A stretch of DNA of 64,000 nt. Origin: Gilliamella sp. wkB108 (GTDB lineage: Bacteria > Pseudomonadota > Gammaproteobacteria > Enterobacterales > Orbaceae). Positions 30,604-39,923 of the stretch are shown piece after piece; the stretch's first letter is position 1, and the number at the start of each line of letters is the position of its first letter. The notes under the pieces are model-generated. The model did no database searches and was not told the DNA's origin. It saw only the letters and a list, made by a program, of their open reading frames with translations. The stretch spans positions 1 to 64,000 of the forward strand of contig NZ_LZGM01000016.1 in NCBI RefSeq assembly GCF_001690195.1, in the 5' to 3' direction. Both the position numbers and the translations under genes were made by a program.

Positions 30604-31785
30604 ATGACAAAAAAATTAAAATTATCTGTTGCAATGTTAGTCCTTGCAATTTGTTCATCTGCATCGGCCGAAATCAATTTTCCTATACCTGAAATTCCGC
30701 AATTAGATGCAGAATCTTATATCTTAATTGATGCCAAATCTGGCGAAATTTTAGCGCAATATAAAGCAGAACAACAACGCGATCCCGCTAGTTTAACTAA
30801 AATGATGACCAGTTATGTAGTTGGTCAAGCTTTGAAATCAGGTCGTATAAGAAATGATGATATGGTAACGGTGAGTAAAGATGCATGGGCAACCGGCAAT
30901 CCGGTTTTAAAAGGATCATCATTGATGTTTTTAGAAGTAGGTAAAACGGTTTCTGTTAGTGATCTGAATAAAGGTATTATTATTCAATCCGGTAATGATG
31001 CATGTATTGCTATGGCTGAACATGTCGCAGGTAGTCAAGGTGCCTTTGTTAATCTTATGAATGAATATGCCAATAAAATTGGCTTACAACATACCCATTT
31101 TGAAACAGTTCATGGACTTGATGCACCCGGACAATATACCACGGCTAAAGATATGGCTTTTTTAGGACAAGCCTTAATTCGTGATTTACCGACTGAATAT
31201 GCGATCTACAAAGAAAAAGAGTTTACTTATACCTTGTCTAAACCACAGTTAAATCGTAACGGTTTGCTATGGGATACCACATTAAATGTTGATGGCATTA
31301 AAACAGGTCATACTAACGCGGCTGGTTATAATTTAGTTGCCTCTGCTGTTGATGGTAATACCCGTTTAATTTCAGTGGTTCTTGGAGGAAGAACCTTCAA
31401 AGGTCGTGAAGAAGAGAGTAAAAAATTATTAGTTTGGGGATTCCGCTTTTTTGAAACTGCCAATCCGGTTAAAGAGGGAACCCCACTCACCACAGAATCA
31501 ATTTGGTATGGTGATGAAAATAAAATCCAATTAGGTGCAATTAATGGTGCTTATGTAACGGTACCAAAAGGTCGTTCAGCGGATGTACAAGTTCAATATA
31601 CTATCGACAACTATATTTATGCACCTATTACTAAAGGTACTGCTGTTGGTAAAATGCAATTTTTACTCGATGGTAAAATTATTAATGAACAACCTTTAGT
31701 TGCTCTACAAGATGTTGAAGAGACAGGATTCTTTGGTGGTATTTGGGATTGGATCGGCTTACAGTTCTATAAACTATTTCATTAA
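30604..31785 (+). CDS. dacA: D-alanyl-D-alanine carboxypeptidase, PBP5/PBP6 type
   Basis: DacA trims the terminal D-Ala from peptidoglycan stem peptides in the periplasm. The 393-residue protein has a signal peptide (about residues 1-22, SSASA cleavage), the SLTKMM active-site motif near 63, SGND near 128 and KTGHT near 235. The C-terminal amphipathic helix (GIWDWIGLQFYKLF) anchors it to the membrane. It is 14 bases after rodA, completing a cell-elongation operon with mrdA and mrdB. Confidence 0.95.
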   Translation: MTKKLKLSVAMLVLAICSSASAEINFPIPEIPQLDAESYILIDAKSGEILAQYKAEQQRDPASLTKMMTSYVVGQALKSGRIRNDDMVTVSKDAWATGNPVLKGSSLMFLEVGKTVSVSDLNKGIIIQSGNDACIAMAEHVAGSQGAFVNLMNEYANKIGLQHTHFETVHGLDAPGQYTTAKDMAFLGQALIRDLPTEYAIYKEKEFTYTLSKPQLNRNGLLWDTTLNVDGIKTGHTNAAGYNLVASAVDGNTRLISVVLGGRTFKGREEESKKLLVWGFRFFETANPVKEGTPLTTESIWYGDENKIQLGAINGAYVTVPKGRSADVQVQYTIDNYIYAPITKGTAVGKMQFLLDGKIINEQPLVALQDVEETGFFGGIWDWIGLQFYKLFH

Positions 31786-31795
31786 TTAAATCATG

Positions 31796-31836
31796 ACTAC
31801 AGTTACTATAAGTGAAATAACGTAACTGTAGTTTTT
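31796..31836 (+). terminator. Terminator after dacA
   Basis: ACTACAGTTAC (31796-31806) pairs with GTAACTGTAGT (31822-31832), an 11-bp perfect stem, followed by TTTT. It starts 11 bases after the dacA stop. The 15-base loop is longer than usual. Confidence 0.7.
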
Positions 31837-31880
31837 ACTCTAAAAATTATCTACATTCCATTTCAGAAAAAGTTAATTAA

Positions 31881-31918
31881 ATTGTAAAGATGTTTCAGGT
31901 TAGCTATACGTTTTAATA
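31881..31918 (-). repeat. Dispersed 38-bp intergenic repeat, copy 4
   Basis: Read on the minus strand, this matches copy 3 at about 35 of 38 positions and is identical through the CCTGAAAC and ATCTTTACAAT segments. It lies in the 426-base gap between dacA and rpsB, just beyond the dacA terminator. Confidence 0.8.
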
Positions 31919-32043
31919 TAAAACAGACCTCTTTTAGCTCACTTACACTATTATCTCATCACTCTATTATCATAAAAATGACTCTTTTTATACTTAAAAT
32001 AGCATAAATATAAATAGAACTAGTAATTTTTAACAAAATATGA

Positions 32044-32056
32044 TATAAAACGCGCG
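32044..32056 (+). promoter_or_regulatory. rpsB -10 box with GC-rich discriminator
   Basis: TATAAA (32044-32049) is followed by CGCGCG, a GC-rich discriminator rare in this AT-rich DNA and typical of ribosomal-protein promoters under stringent (ppGpp) control. The -35 region is weak (TAGTAA at 17 bases). The transcript would start about 155 bases before the rpsB gene. Confidence 0.5.
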
Positions 32057-32124
32057 TTATTTTTAGAAATAACAATATAATTTAATTATTAATTAACGTT
32101 ATAACACACACATATCATCACTCT

Positions 32125-32211
32125 TTTCCGGGGTGCCTTTTGCTTAATAGTAACAAGGTCGGTAAAAGCGGATATGTGGAGGCATAACCCCAACGTCAAA
32201 ATGAGGAAATC
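32125..32211 (+). promoter_or_regulatory. S2 autoregulatory leader of rpsB
   Basis: The leader contains GGGGTGCC (32130-32137) and later GTGGAGGCATAACCCCAA, whose ACCCC can pair with GGGGT. This block is the conserved structured leader of gammaproteobacterial rpsB mRNA, where S2 protein represses translation of its own message. Structure was judged by eye only. Confidence 0.75.
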
Positions 32212-32949
32212 ATGACTACAGTATCTATGCGCGATATGCTACAAGCTGGTGTACACTTTGGACACCAAACCCGTTATTGGAACCCAAAAATGAAACCATT
32301 TATTTTTGGTGCTCGTAATAAAGTTCATATCATTAATCTTGAAAAAACAGTTCCAATGTTCAACGAAGCTTTAGCTGAATTAAATAAAATTGCTGCTCGT
32401 AAAGGCAAAATTTTATTTGTTGGTACAAAACGCGCAGCGAGTGAAGCAATTAAGCAAGCAGCTGAAAGCTGTGGACAATATTACGTTAATCACCGTTGGT
32501 TAGGTGGTATGTTGACTAACTGGAAAACCGTTCGTCAATCAATCAAACGTTTAAAAGATTTAGAAACACAAGCTAGTGATGGTACATTTGATAAATTAAC
32601 CAAAAAAGAAGCGTTAATGCGCTCTCGTGAAATGGCTAAATTAGAAAATAGCTTGGGTGGAATTAAAAATATGGGTGGCTTACCCGATGTAATTTTTGTG
32701 ATTGGTGCAGATCATGAACATATTGCTATCAAAGAAGCTAACAATTTAGGTATTCCAGTCATTGCTGTTGTTGATACAAATTCAGATCCAGATGGTATTG
32801 ATTACATCGTACCAGGTAATGATGATGCAATTCGTGCAATTCAATTATATGTGAATGCGGTTGCAGAAGCTGTTCGCACTGGTCGTGAACAAAATCAATC
32901 TCCAGTATCTGAAGATAGCTTTGTTGAAGAAGCTCCAGCAGCTGAGTAA
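32212..32949 (+). CDS. rpsB: 30S ribosomal protein S2
   Basis: S2 is a late-assembling protein of the small subunit. The 245-residue protein (E. coli 241) has the signatures [22 protein letters not shown] at the N-terminus (residues 6-27, in parts), [11 protein letters not shown] near 95 and [17 protein letters not shown] near 180. It is the first gene of the rpsB-tsf pair and has an autoregulatory leader upstream. Confidence 0.98.
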   Translation: MTTVSMRDMLQAGVHFGHQTRYWNPKMKPFIFGARNKVHIINLEKTVPMFNEALAELNKIAARKGKILFVGTKRAASEAIKQAAESCGQYYVNHRWLGGMLTNWKTVRQSIKRLKDLETQASDGTFDKLTKKEALMRSREMAKLENSLGGIKNMGGLPDVIFVIGADHEHIAIKEANNLGIPVIAVVDTNSDPDGIDYIVPGNDDAIRAIQLYVNAVAEAVRTGREQNQSPVSEDSFVEEAPAAE

Positions 32950-32966
32950 TAACTCAAATATTTTCA

Positions 32967-32993
32967 GGGTCGTTCATATAAAAAGATCGACCC
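32967..32993 (+). terminator. Attenuator-like hairpin between rpsB and tsf
   Basis: GGGTCG pairs with CGACCC across 15 bases in the rpsB-tsf gap. The following ATTCTTAT is only partly T-rich, so it probably lets some transcription continue to tsf. A partial terminator at this place is known in E. coli. Confidence 0.5.
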
Positions 32994-33037
32994 ATTCTTA
33001 TGAAAATCATCACAATGGTTAAATAGAGGATTTAAAG

Positions 33038-33898
33038 ATGGCTGAAGTTACCGCTTCTATGGTAAAAGAACTGCGTGAAAGAACTGGCGCAGGCATGATG
33101 GAATGTAAAAAAGCATTAGTTGAAGCAAATGGTGATATCGATCTTGCTATCGACAATATGCGTAAATCAGGTCAAGCAAAAGCGGCTAAAAAAGCTGGCC
33201 GTGTTGCAGCTGAAGGTGTAATTATTTCTAAAATTTCTGATGATAAAAAATCCGGTGTAATTTTAGAAATTAACTGTGAAACAGACTTTGTTGCAAAAGA
33301 TGCAGGTTTCTTAGCATTTAGCGAAAAAGTTGCAACTACAGCATTAAATGACCATATTAAAGATCTTGCTACTTTACAAGCAAAATTCGAAGAAGAACGT
33401 ACAGCACTTGTTGCTAAAATTGGCGAAAATATCGGTATTCGTCGTATTGAAGAAATCGCTGGTGATATTGTTGGTGGTTACCAACATGGCGCACGTATCG
33501 GTGTTTTAGTTGCAGCTAATAGCGGTTGTGATGATGAACTTGTTAAACACATCGCAATGCATATTGCAGCAAGCAAACCAGAATATGTTACACCAAATGA
33601 TGTACCTGCTGATGTTGTTGAACATGAGCGTAGAATTCAAATTGATATTGCTATGCAATCTGGTAAACCACGTGAAATCGCTGAAAAAATGGTTGAAGGC
33701 CGTATGCGTAAATTCACTGGTGAAGTATCACTAACAGGTCAACCATTTGTTATGGATCCAAGTAAAACAGTGGGTGATTTATTAGCTGAGAAAAAAGCGA
33801 CTGTTGCTACATTTATCCGCTTCGAAGTGGGTGAAGGTATCGAAAAAGTCGAAGTTGATTTTGCAGCCGAAGTTGCTGCGATGTCGAAACAATCTTAA
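33038..33898 (+). CDS. tsf: Elongation factor Ts
   Basis: EF-Ts exchanges GDP for GTP on EF-Tu. The 286-residue protein (E. coli 283) starts with the UBA-like part ([19 protein letters not shown]) and has the EF-Tu contact segment [11 protein letters not shown] near 75-86. It follows rpsB as in nearly all bacteria. Confidence 0.98.
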   Translation: MAEVTASMVKELRERTGAGMMECKKALVEANGDIDLAIDNMRKSGQAKAAKKAGRVAAEGVIISKISDDKKSGVILEINCETDFVAKDAGFLAFSEKVATTALNDHIKDLATLQAKFEEERTALVAKIGENIGIRRIEEIAGDIVGGYQHGARIGVLVAANSGCDDELVKHIAMHIAASKPEYVTPNDVPADVVEHERRIQIDIAMQSGKPREIAEKMVEGRMRKFTGEVSLTGQPFVMDPSKTVGDLLAEKKATVATFIRFEVGEGIEKVEVDFAAEVAAMSKQS

Positions 33899-33907
33899 TT
33901 GTTTTAC

Positions 33908-33936
33908 AAAAAACCGCCGTAAAGGCGGTTTTGTTT
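33908..33936 (+). terminator. Terminator after tsf
   Basis: AAAACCGCC (33910-33918) pairs with GGCGGTTTT (33924-33932) across a GTAAA loop, followed by GTTT. It lies 11 bases after the tsf stop. The T-run is part of the stem, which is common in strong terminators. Confidence 0.88.
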
Positions 33937-34018
33937 ATCTACAAAATATTTTAAAATTACTATCAGCTAGTTAATCTAGCTGTTTAGGCAATTAAATAAC
34001 GAAATAGTGAGACTTCAT

Positions 34019-34753
34019 ATGGTAACCCCTTTTTACAAACGTATTCTTCTTAAACTTAGCGGTGAAGCATTGCAAGGCGATGAAGGTTTTGGTATTGATG
34101 CAACTGTTCTTGATCGTATGGCTCAAGAAATTAAAGAACTAATTGAAATGAATGTTGAGGTTGCTGTTGTTATTGGGGGTGGTAATCTATTTCGTGGTGC
34201 CGGTCTTGCTAAAGCGGGAATGAATCGAGTGGTTGGCGATCATATGGGCATGTTAGCAACAGTGATGAATGGACTGGCTATGCGTGATGCTTTGCATCGA
34301 ATTGAAGTTAATGCTCGATTAATGTCTGCCATCCCATTAAATGGAGTATGTGATGATTATCGTTGGACAGAGGCAATTAGCTTGCTTCGTCATGGTAAAG
34401 TGGTTATCCTTTCAGCTGGAACAGGTAATCCTTTTTTTACAACCGATTCAGCGGCCTGTTTGCGCGGTATTGAAATTGAAGCAGATGCTGTTTTAAAAGC
34501 GACTAAAGTTGATGGTGTTTATTCAGCCGATCCAGTTAAAGATCCAAATGCAACACTTTATAAAACCTTAAATTATGAAAAAGTGTTAGATGATGAACTC
34601 AAAGTGATGGATTTAGCCGCATTTACTTTAGCTCGTGATCATAATCTACCAATTTGTGTGTTTAATATGAATAAACCAGGCGCATTACGTCGCGTTATTT
34701 TAGGTGAGCCAGAAGGGACATTAATTAATAATCAGGCAACAGTAAGCTGTTAG
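34019..34753 (+). CDS. pyrH: Uridylate kinase PyrH
   Basis: PyrH phosphorylates UMP to UDP and forms a hexamer regulated by GTP and UTP. I start at the ATG at 34019 ([18 protein letters not shown]), with a GAG-type ribosome site; an earlier GTG at 34007 adds four residues. The 244-residue protein has [16 protein letters not shown] near 52 and [14 protein letters not shown] near 135, the amino-acid-kinase signatures of this family. Its length is near E. coli PyrH (241). Confidence 0.96.
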   Translation: MVTPFYKRILLKLSGEALQGDEGFGIDATVLDRMAQEIKELIEMNVEVAVVIGGGNLFRGAGLAKAGMNRVVGDHMGMLATVMNGLAMRDALHRIEVNARLMSAIPLNGVCDDYRWTEAISLLRHGKVVILSAGTGNPFFTTDSAACLRGIEIEADAVLKATKVDGVYSADPVKDPNATLYKTLNYEKVLDDELKVMDLAAFTLARDHNLPICVFNMNKPGALRRVILGEPEGTLINNQATVSC

Positions 34754-34783
34754 TCTTCTTTATTTCAAATAAGGTTTTTTATT

Positions 34784-35341
34784 ATGTTAAATGAGATTCA
34801 AAAAGAAGCGCAAGTGCGCATGGAAAAAAGTATCGAAGCGTTTCAAACTCATATTTCTAAAGTCAGAACGGGTCGAGCTTCACCAAGTTTATTAGACGGT
34901 ATAATGGTGGAATATTATGGTAGCCCTACACCGCTTCGCCAATTAGCCAATGTGGTTGCAGAAGATGCCAGAACACTAGCTATCACCGTATTTGATAAAT
35001 CACTTACACCTGTTATCGAAAAAGCCATTTTAACCTCGGATTTAGGATTAAATCCAGCCTCAGCTGGCACTGTAATTCGAGTACCATTGCCACCGTTGAC
35101 TGAAGAACGTCGCCGCGATTTAACTAAAATCGTACGTAATGAAGCGGAACAAGGACGCGTATCAATTCGTAATATTCGTCGTGATGCTAATGACCAAATC
35201 AAAGCATTGCTAAAAGATAAAGAAATTTCCGAAGATGATGAACGTAAATCACAAGATTTGATTCAAAAAGTGACAGATGCAGCGATTAAAAAGCTTGATG
35301 CTGCTTTAGCTGATAAAGAAAAAGAGTTAATGGAATTTTAA
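34784..35341 (+). CDS. frr: Ribosome recycling factor
   Basis: RRF splits the post-termination ribosome together with EF-G. The 185-residue length equals the E. coli protein. Conserved parts are [15 protein letters not shown] near 26-40, [14 protein letters not shown] near 72 and [13 protein letters not shown] near 104. It follows pyrH by 30 bases and ends the rpsB-tsf-pyrH-frr cluster with a strong terminator. Confidence 0.97.
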   Translation: MLNEIQKEAQVRMEKSIEAFQTHISKVRTGRASPSLLDGIMVEYYGSPTPLRQLANVVAEDARTLAITVFDKSLTPVIEKAILTSDLGLNPASAGTVIRVPLPPLTEERRRDLTKIVRNEAEQGRVSIRNIRRDANDQIKALLKDKEISEDDERKSQDLIQKVTDAAIKKLDAALADKEKELMEF

Positions 35342-35353
35342 TCCTCTATTTTG

Positions 35354-35386
35354 AAAGCCTAGTTGTTAAAACTAGGCTTTTTTTAT
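35354..35386 (+). terminator. Terminator after frr
   Basis: AAAGCCTAGTT (35354-35364) pairs with AACTAGGCTTT (35370-35380) and is followed by a run of Ts (TTTTATTT). This is a textbook rho-independent terminator, 12 bases after the frr stop. It isolates the ribosome cluster from the inserted lipoprotein and deo genes. Confidence 0.93.
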
Positions 35387-35432
35387 TTAAATAATCTGCT
35401 CCTTAAGATCTGTTTTTTGGAATTAGTTAATC

Positions 35433-36503
35433 ATGAAGAAATGGATATTTACCTTCCTAATATTCTTATTGGTTGGATGTGATGATAAGCAATATCCACC
35501 ATTAATGGTCTTATCAGAATCGCAAAAAGAAGTTAATGATTCCAATCAATTATATGCAGATCAGTATTATGTTTATTTAACAGCAAATTCGAAAAAAGTT
35601 GATTTGGGCGCTAATAATGATAAAGGTATCAATCCTAAAGATAAGTTAGTTTCCAAGCATGATTTATCGTTGATCTTCGATCAAATAAGTGAATCAATTT
35701 TAGCAACCAGTTATACCACATCATCATTACCCAACGATTTAGATCATGTTGATTTTAGTAGTTGTATTTTATGGGGTATAGATCAAGATGAATATAAAAA
35801 AAATTACTCAATACGTTATAAACCTTCTATTTTACATGATGTGGTGTTTAACTTAGTTGATCAACAATTAGTTAATGAAAATCATGAGGTTGTAAAGTTA
35901 AATAATGATGATAAATCGCTTAGATTTGGTTCATTATCTGACACAAAAGATAACCAAGTTTGTGCGAATCAATCGTTCGGATTTGCTTTAATTGATCATG
36001 CTACATATCATAAATTGAGTGGTAAGGTTAAATTGCGCGTTGCTTATCCTGTCTCATACCAATCTCTTAAACTCAATAAAAGCGATATTGGCCACACAAA
36101 CAATTTTTTAGGTAACAAAATTGAATTAATTGCATTAGAAGGTAATCGTATTCATATTAAGTTATCAAAGCAAGATTTAGACAAAAATATCATACTAGGA
36201 TTTTATAATGGTGATAACTATTTTGCTGGAAATTGGTCTTCGGTAACGTTACCTTATTCAACTTATGACGCAATGCGGCGCCATCCAAATTTTAATTATG
36301 AGCAATTTGTAGCGTATTTTTCAGATCAGTTTGATGATTGGCAAACTCAAGCTATTAGTACAGATGAACCTCATGTGATGATTATTTCACTGTTTGATAC
36401 CAGTCAAATATCAAGTATTGTATTTAATTCGGCAGATGAAATGGTTGAACGTATTTATACCATACCGGTTGATATTAATGTTGATAAACTTAAAAACGAT
36501 TAA
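35433..36503 (+). CDS. Predicted lipoprotein of unknown function
   Basis: The 356-residue protein has a lipoprotein signal: basic start MKKW, hydrophobic segment, and lipobox LLVGC with the lipidated Cys at residue 16. The next residues are Asp-Asp, which in E. coli favours retention in the inner membrane. The rest is a soluble, acidic and Asn-rich domain with no motif I recognise. Cysteines near 110 and 181 might form a disulfide. It lies between frr and deoC, where E. coli has none, and is probably a lineage-specific gene. Confidence 0.75.
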   Translation: MKKWIFTFLIFLLVGCDDKQYPPLMVLSESQKEVNDSNQLYADQYYVYLTANSKKVDLGANNDKGINPKDKLVSKHDLSLIFDQISESILATSYTTSSLPNDLDHVDFSSCILWGIDQDEYKKNYSIRYKPSILHDVVFNLVDQQLVNENHEVVKLNNDDKSLRFGSLSDTKDNQVCANQSFGFALIDHATYHKLSGKVKLRVAYPVSYQSLKLNKSDIGHTNNFLGNKIELIALEGNRIHIKLSKQDLDKNIILGFYNGDNYFAGNWSSVTLPYSTYDAMRRHPNFNYEQFVAYFSDQFDDWQTQAISTDEPHVMIISLFDTSQISSIVFNSADEMVERIYTIPVDINVDKLKND

Positions 36504-36596
36504 TTGTAACAGGCTCTGTATTTAGTACTTATTGGTTTAAATTGTCTATATTCGGTAATTAGTTTTGTTTCTAATTATCATAGTTTAAGTATATAA

Positions 36597-36643
36597 TGTT
36601 ATAAAAATAACATTATAACGCTATATTTGTTAATTTTATAACA
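36597..36643. promoter_or_regulatory. Two tandem DeoR-type operators before deoC
   Basis: TGTTA-N6-TAACA occurs twice, at 36597-36612 and 36628-36643, the same pattern as the E. coli DeoR operator (TGTTAGAATTCTAACA). The first is the core of a larger perfect inverted repeat with 11-base arms (36592-36602 and 36607-36617). The centres are 31 bases apart, about three helical turns, placing both on one face of the DNA. They end 27 bases before the deoC start, and deoR follows deoC. Confidence 0.82.
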
Positions 36644-36670
36644 TTATTAACTATAATTAGAGGAAAGCTT

Positions 36671-37336
36671 ATGGATTATGCAAAGTATATTGATCATACT
36701 TTACTGGCGATGAATGCGACAGAAGTTCAAATACGGAAACTATGTGATGAAGCAAAGCAGTACCATTTTTATTCTGTATGTGTGAATTCTGGTTATGTAC
36801 CTTTAGCCGCTAGTTTATTAAAAGGTAGTGATGTCAAGGTTTGTTCGGTAGTTGGTTTTCCTCTTGGTGCTATGTTAACTTCTGCAAAAGCATTTGAAAC
36901 TGAAATGGCGATTAAAGCGGGCGCTGAAGAAATCGATATGGTTATCAATGTCGGTTGGCTCAAAAGCAATGATTGGAATGCCGTTAAAAATGATATTGAT
37001 GCTGTTTTCAAAGCATGTTGTTCAGTACCATTGAAAGTTATTTTAGAAACTTGTTTGTTAACTAAAGAAGAAATCGTAAAAGTTTGTACAATCTGCAAAG
37101 AAATCGGTGTAGCGTTTGTTAAAACCTCTACCGGCTTTAGTGTATCTGGTGCAACGGTTGAAGATGTGAAATTGATGCGAGATACCGTTGGTGATAAAAT
37201 GGGCGTCAAAGCATCAGGTGGTATTCGCGATCAGCAAACTGCTCAGAAAATGGTTCAAGCAGGTGCAACACGGTTAGGTGCAAGTGCAGGCATTGCGATT
37301 GTTTCAGGCAATTCAACCTCATCAAGCAACTATTAA
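36671..37336 (+). CDS. deoC: Deoxyribose-phosphate aldolase DeoC
   Basis: DeoC splits 2-deoxyribose-5-phosphate into glyceraldehyde-3-phosphate and acetaldehyde, allowing use of deoxynucleosides. The 221-residue protein is of the short form common in Bacillus rather than the 259-residue E. coli form. The Schiff-base lysine is in [11 protein letters not shown] near 156 and the second key lysine in [10 protein letters not shown] near 178. deoA, deoB and deoD are not in the window. Two DeoR-type operators lie just upstream. Confidence 0.95.
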   Translation: MDYAKYIDHTLLAMNATEVQIRKLCDEAKQYHFYSVCVNSGYVPLAASLLKGSDVKVCSVVGFPLGAMLTSAKAFETEMAIKAGAEEIDMVINVGWLKSNDWNAVKNDIDAVFKACCSVPLKVILETCLLTKEEIVKVCTICKEIGVAFVKTSTGFSVSGATVEDVKLMRDTVGDKMGVKASGGIRDQQTAQKMVQAGATRLGASAGIAIVSGNSTSSSNY

Positions 37337-37391
37337 TTGATCCTTTCATAAGCTACTGCAAAGTAGCTTATTGCTGTTTAATGGAATGGCA

Positions 37392-38153
37392 ATGGAAACA
37401 CAACCTCAAAAAAGAGTTAATACACTTATTGAGTATCTAAAATCGACCGATAAAATTCATTTAAAAGATGCCGCTCAAATGTTAGCGGTCTCAGAAATGA
37501 CGGTACGGCGTGATATTAGCAATCAACCTTCACCTTTAATGGTATTAGGTGGTTATATCGTTAATCAATCTCAAAATCAAATTACCCAATATTTTGTCAG
37601 TGATCAACAAGATAAGCAGGTTGAAGAAAAACGTTACATAGCTAAACTTGTCAGTCAATTAGTTAAAGAAAACGATACGATTTTTTTTGATTGTGGTACC
37701 ACCATACCCTTTATTATTGATGCAATTAATGATGCGATATCTTTCACAGCAATTTGTTATTCACTTAATGCCTTTTTAGCGTTACAACATAAACCCAATT
37801 GTAAAATCATTTTATGTGGCGGACACTATCAGCTCAATAATGCAATCTTTACAAGTATCAGCCCACATAATCAATTAGATTTTGTTTGTCCTAATAAAGC
37901 TTTTATTTCGGCTGCTGGCATAGATCTTATACAGGGCGTTACTTGTTATGATTTTGATGAACTCAGTATGAAGCACCAAGCGCTGGATAAATCTTGTCAG
38001 AATATTTTAATCGCAGATCATACTAAGTTTAACCAAGTTAAGCCGGCTTTTATTGCGGAACTTAATCGGTTCTATCAAGTTATTACTGATAAAGCGCCAA
38101 GCTCCCAGTATCTTTCTTTTTTTAACGATAATAATATTGGTTTAATTTATTAA
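37392..38153 (+). CDS. deoR: Deoxyribose operon repressor DeoR
   Basis: DeoR represses deo genes until deoxyribose-5-phosphate binds. I start at the ATG at 37392 ([16 protein letters not shown]), which fits E. coli DeoR METRREERIG; GGA lies six bases upstream. The 253-residue protein has the helix-turn-helix [19 protein letters not shown] near 23-41 and the sugar-binding part [15 protein letters not shown] near 98 and YSLNAFLAL near 122. It lies directly after deoC and two bases before dxr. Confidence 0.92.
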   Translation: METQPQKRVNTLIEYLKSTDKIHLKDAAQMLAVSEMTVRRDISNQPSPLMVLGGYIVNQSQNQITQYFVSDQQDKQVEEKRYIAKLVSQLVKENDTIFFDCGTTIPFIIDAINDAISFTAICYSLNAFLALQHKPNCKIILCGGHYQLNNAIFTSISPHNQLDFVCPNKAFISAAGIDLIQGVTCYDFDELSMKHQALDKSCQNILIADHTKFNQVKPAFIAELNRFYQVITDKAPSSQYLSFFNDNNIGLIY

Positions 38154-38155
38154 TT

Positions 38156-39334
38156 ATGAAAAATATTACAATTTTAGGTTCAACAGGATCAATTGGTTGT
38201 AGCACTTTAGCGGTTATTCGGCAAAATTCGTCACAATTTAACGTTTATGCATTAGTTGGTGGTAAAAATATCAGCAAAATGACCGAACAATGCCAAGAAT
38301 TTAAACCTAAATATGTGGCTATGGCTGATGAGCAAGCGGCAATTGCATTGAAGTCTAATTTGCTTAATCTAAATTTAGATATTGAGGTATCAAGTGGCGA
38401 ACAAGCTATTTGTGATTTAGCTCAATTACCGGAAGTCGATTATGTTATGGCGGCTATTGTAGGCGCCGCAGGATTAAAACCGACCCTTGCTGCTATTAAA
38501 AAAGGCAAACGTATTTTACTCGCTAATAAAGAGTCACTAGTGACATGTGGCCACTTATTTATGCAAGCAGTTAAACAGTATGGCGCACAGTTATTGCCAG
38601 TTGATAGTGAACACAATGCTATTTTTCAGAGTTTACCGGCTTGTATCCAACAAGATCTCGGTTTTGCCAGATTAGCTGAACATGGGATCACTAAAATTGT
38701 GCTAACAGGATCGGGTGGGCCTTTTCGGAATTTAGATATCAATGAACTAGCTTTGGTTACTCCAGAACAAGCTATTAAGCATCCTAATTGGTCAATGGGT
38801 AAAAAAATCTCAGTAGATTCAGCAACCATGATGAATAAAGGACTTGAATATATCGAAGCTCGTTGGCTATTTAATGCAAGTATTGACGAAATGGAAATAA
38901 TTATTCATCCACAATCAATTATTCACTCTATGGTACGCTATAAAGACGGAAGTGTAGTTGCGGAGCTAGGTGTACCTGATATGTGTACGCCAATTGCTTA
39001 TGCTATGTCTTATCCTGACCGAATATCATCGAGTGTACCACCATTAGATTTTAGCCAAATCTCGGCGTTAACCTTTAACGAACCGGATTTTAATCGTTAT
39101 CCTTGTTTAAAACTTGCGATTGAGGCATCAAAGCAAGGACAAGCAAGTACAACAGCACTTAATGCGGCTAATGAAGTTGCAGTTGACGCCTTTTTACAGA
39201 ATAAAATTGGGTTTATGGATATAGCCAAACAGGTATCAACGGTGTTGGATAAACTTAATTTACCCGAACCGTCGACGATTGAAGATGTGCTTGCTATAGA
39301 TGAATGGGCAAGATCACAGTGCCATGCTAGGTAA
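38156..39334 (+). CDS. dxr: 1-deoxy-D-xylulose 5-phosphate reductoisomerase Dxr
   Basis: Dxr (IspC) makes MEP from DXP with NADPH, the second step of the non-mevalonate isoprenoid pathway. The 392-residue protein has the cofactor motif GSTGSIG near 7, [11 protein letters not shown] near 122, [10 protein letters not shown] near 150 and the flexible loop [20 protein letters not shown] near 209-228. It starts only two bases after the deoR stop. In enterobacteria dxr follows frr and precedes uppS; here deo genes are between and uppS does not follow. Confidence 0.96.
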   Translation: MKNITILGSTGSIGCSTLAVIRQNSSQFNVYALVGGKNISKMTEQCQEFKPKYVAMADEQAAIALKSNLLNLNLDIEVSSGEQAICDLAQLPEVDYVMAAIVGAAGLKPTLAAIKKGKRILLANKESLVTCGHLFMQAVKQYGAQLLPVDSEHNAIFQSLPACIQQDLGFARLAEHGITKIVLTGSGGPFRNLDINELALVTPEQAIKHPNWSMGKKISVDSATMMNKGLEYIEARWLFNASIDEMEIIIHPQSIIHSMVRYKDGSVVAELGVPDMCTPIAYAMSYPDRISSSVPPLDFSQISALTFNEPDFNRYPCLKLAIEASKQGQASTTALNAANEVAVDAFLQNKIGFMDIAKQVSTVLDKLNLPEPSTIEDVLAIDEWARSQCHAR

Positions 39335-39355
39335 TAGCAGTACTAAATGTAATAG

Positions 39356-39919
39356 CTATAAATTAGGGAGTTGCTTATAAGTTCGACAAGGACTCCCCAT
39401 GGCGACAACATTATCCGGAATATCACGATCAACAATGCTGCCAGCTGCGATCACCGAATTATTGCCAATGGTTACACCAGGAAGTACTATCACATTCCCT
39501 CCTATCCAAACACTATTACCAATGGTAATGGGTTTTGCAAACTCAAGTCCACTATTACGAATCTCACTCTCAAGTGGATGACCTGATGTATAAAAACCAC
39601 AATTAGGTGCAACCAGTACATTATCACCAAATGTAATTTTAGCCGCATCTAACATAATACAGTTGTAATTAGCAAAGAAGTTCTCGCCAATTTCAATATT
39701 GTAGCCGTAATCACACTGAAAACCTGGCATAATGGTAAATTGTTGCGCTGTTTTACCCAATAGCGCAATAAATAGTTGTTTTCGTTTCTCCGTTTCAATA
39801 GGTGATAAATGATTTAATTGAAAGCACAGATCTAGAGCATGAAGCCGTTCGTTTGCTAATAAACTATCTCTACCTGGATCATAAAGAAGACCAGCTAACA
39901 TTTTTTCTTTTTCTATCAT
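39356..39919 (-). CDS. Sugar O-acetyltransferase, maltose acetyltransferase type
   Basis: The 187-residue protein has the N-terminal mac domain (EKMLAGLLYDPGRDSLL) and a left-handed beta-helix of hexapeptide repeats near 70-185, with NCGFYTSGHP near 105-114 carrying the catalytic His. Enzymes of this type (Maa, LacA) move acetyl from acetyl-CoA to a sugar hydroxyl. It lies four bases after cscK on the same strand, so it is probably expressed with the sucrose genes; its substrate is unknown. Confidence 0.85.
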   Translation of the reverse strand: MIEKEKMLAGLLYDPGRDSLLANERLHALDLCFQLNHLSPIETEKRKQLFIALLGKTAQQFTIMPGFQCDYGYNIEIGENFFANYNCIMLDAAKITFGDNVLVAPNCGFYTSGHPLESEIRNSGLEFAKPITIGNSVWIGGNVIVLPGVTIGNNSVIAAGSIVDRDIPDNVVAMGSPCRTYKQLPNL

Positions 39920-39923
39920 AATA

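Noticed and set aside
37371-37391. Earlier ATG for deoR
   Set aside because: It adds seven residues not matching DeoR; METQPQ fits the family start.
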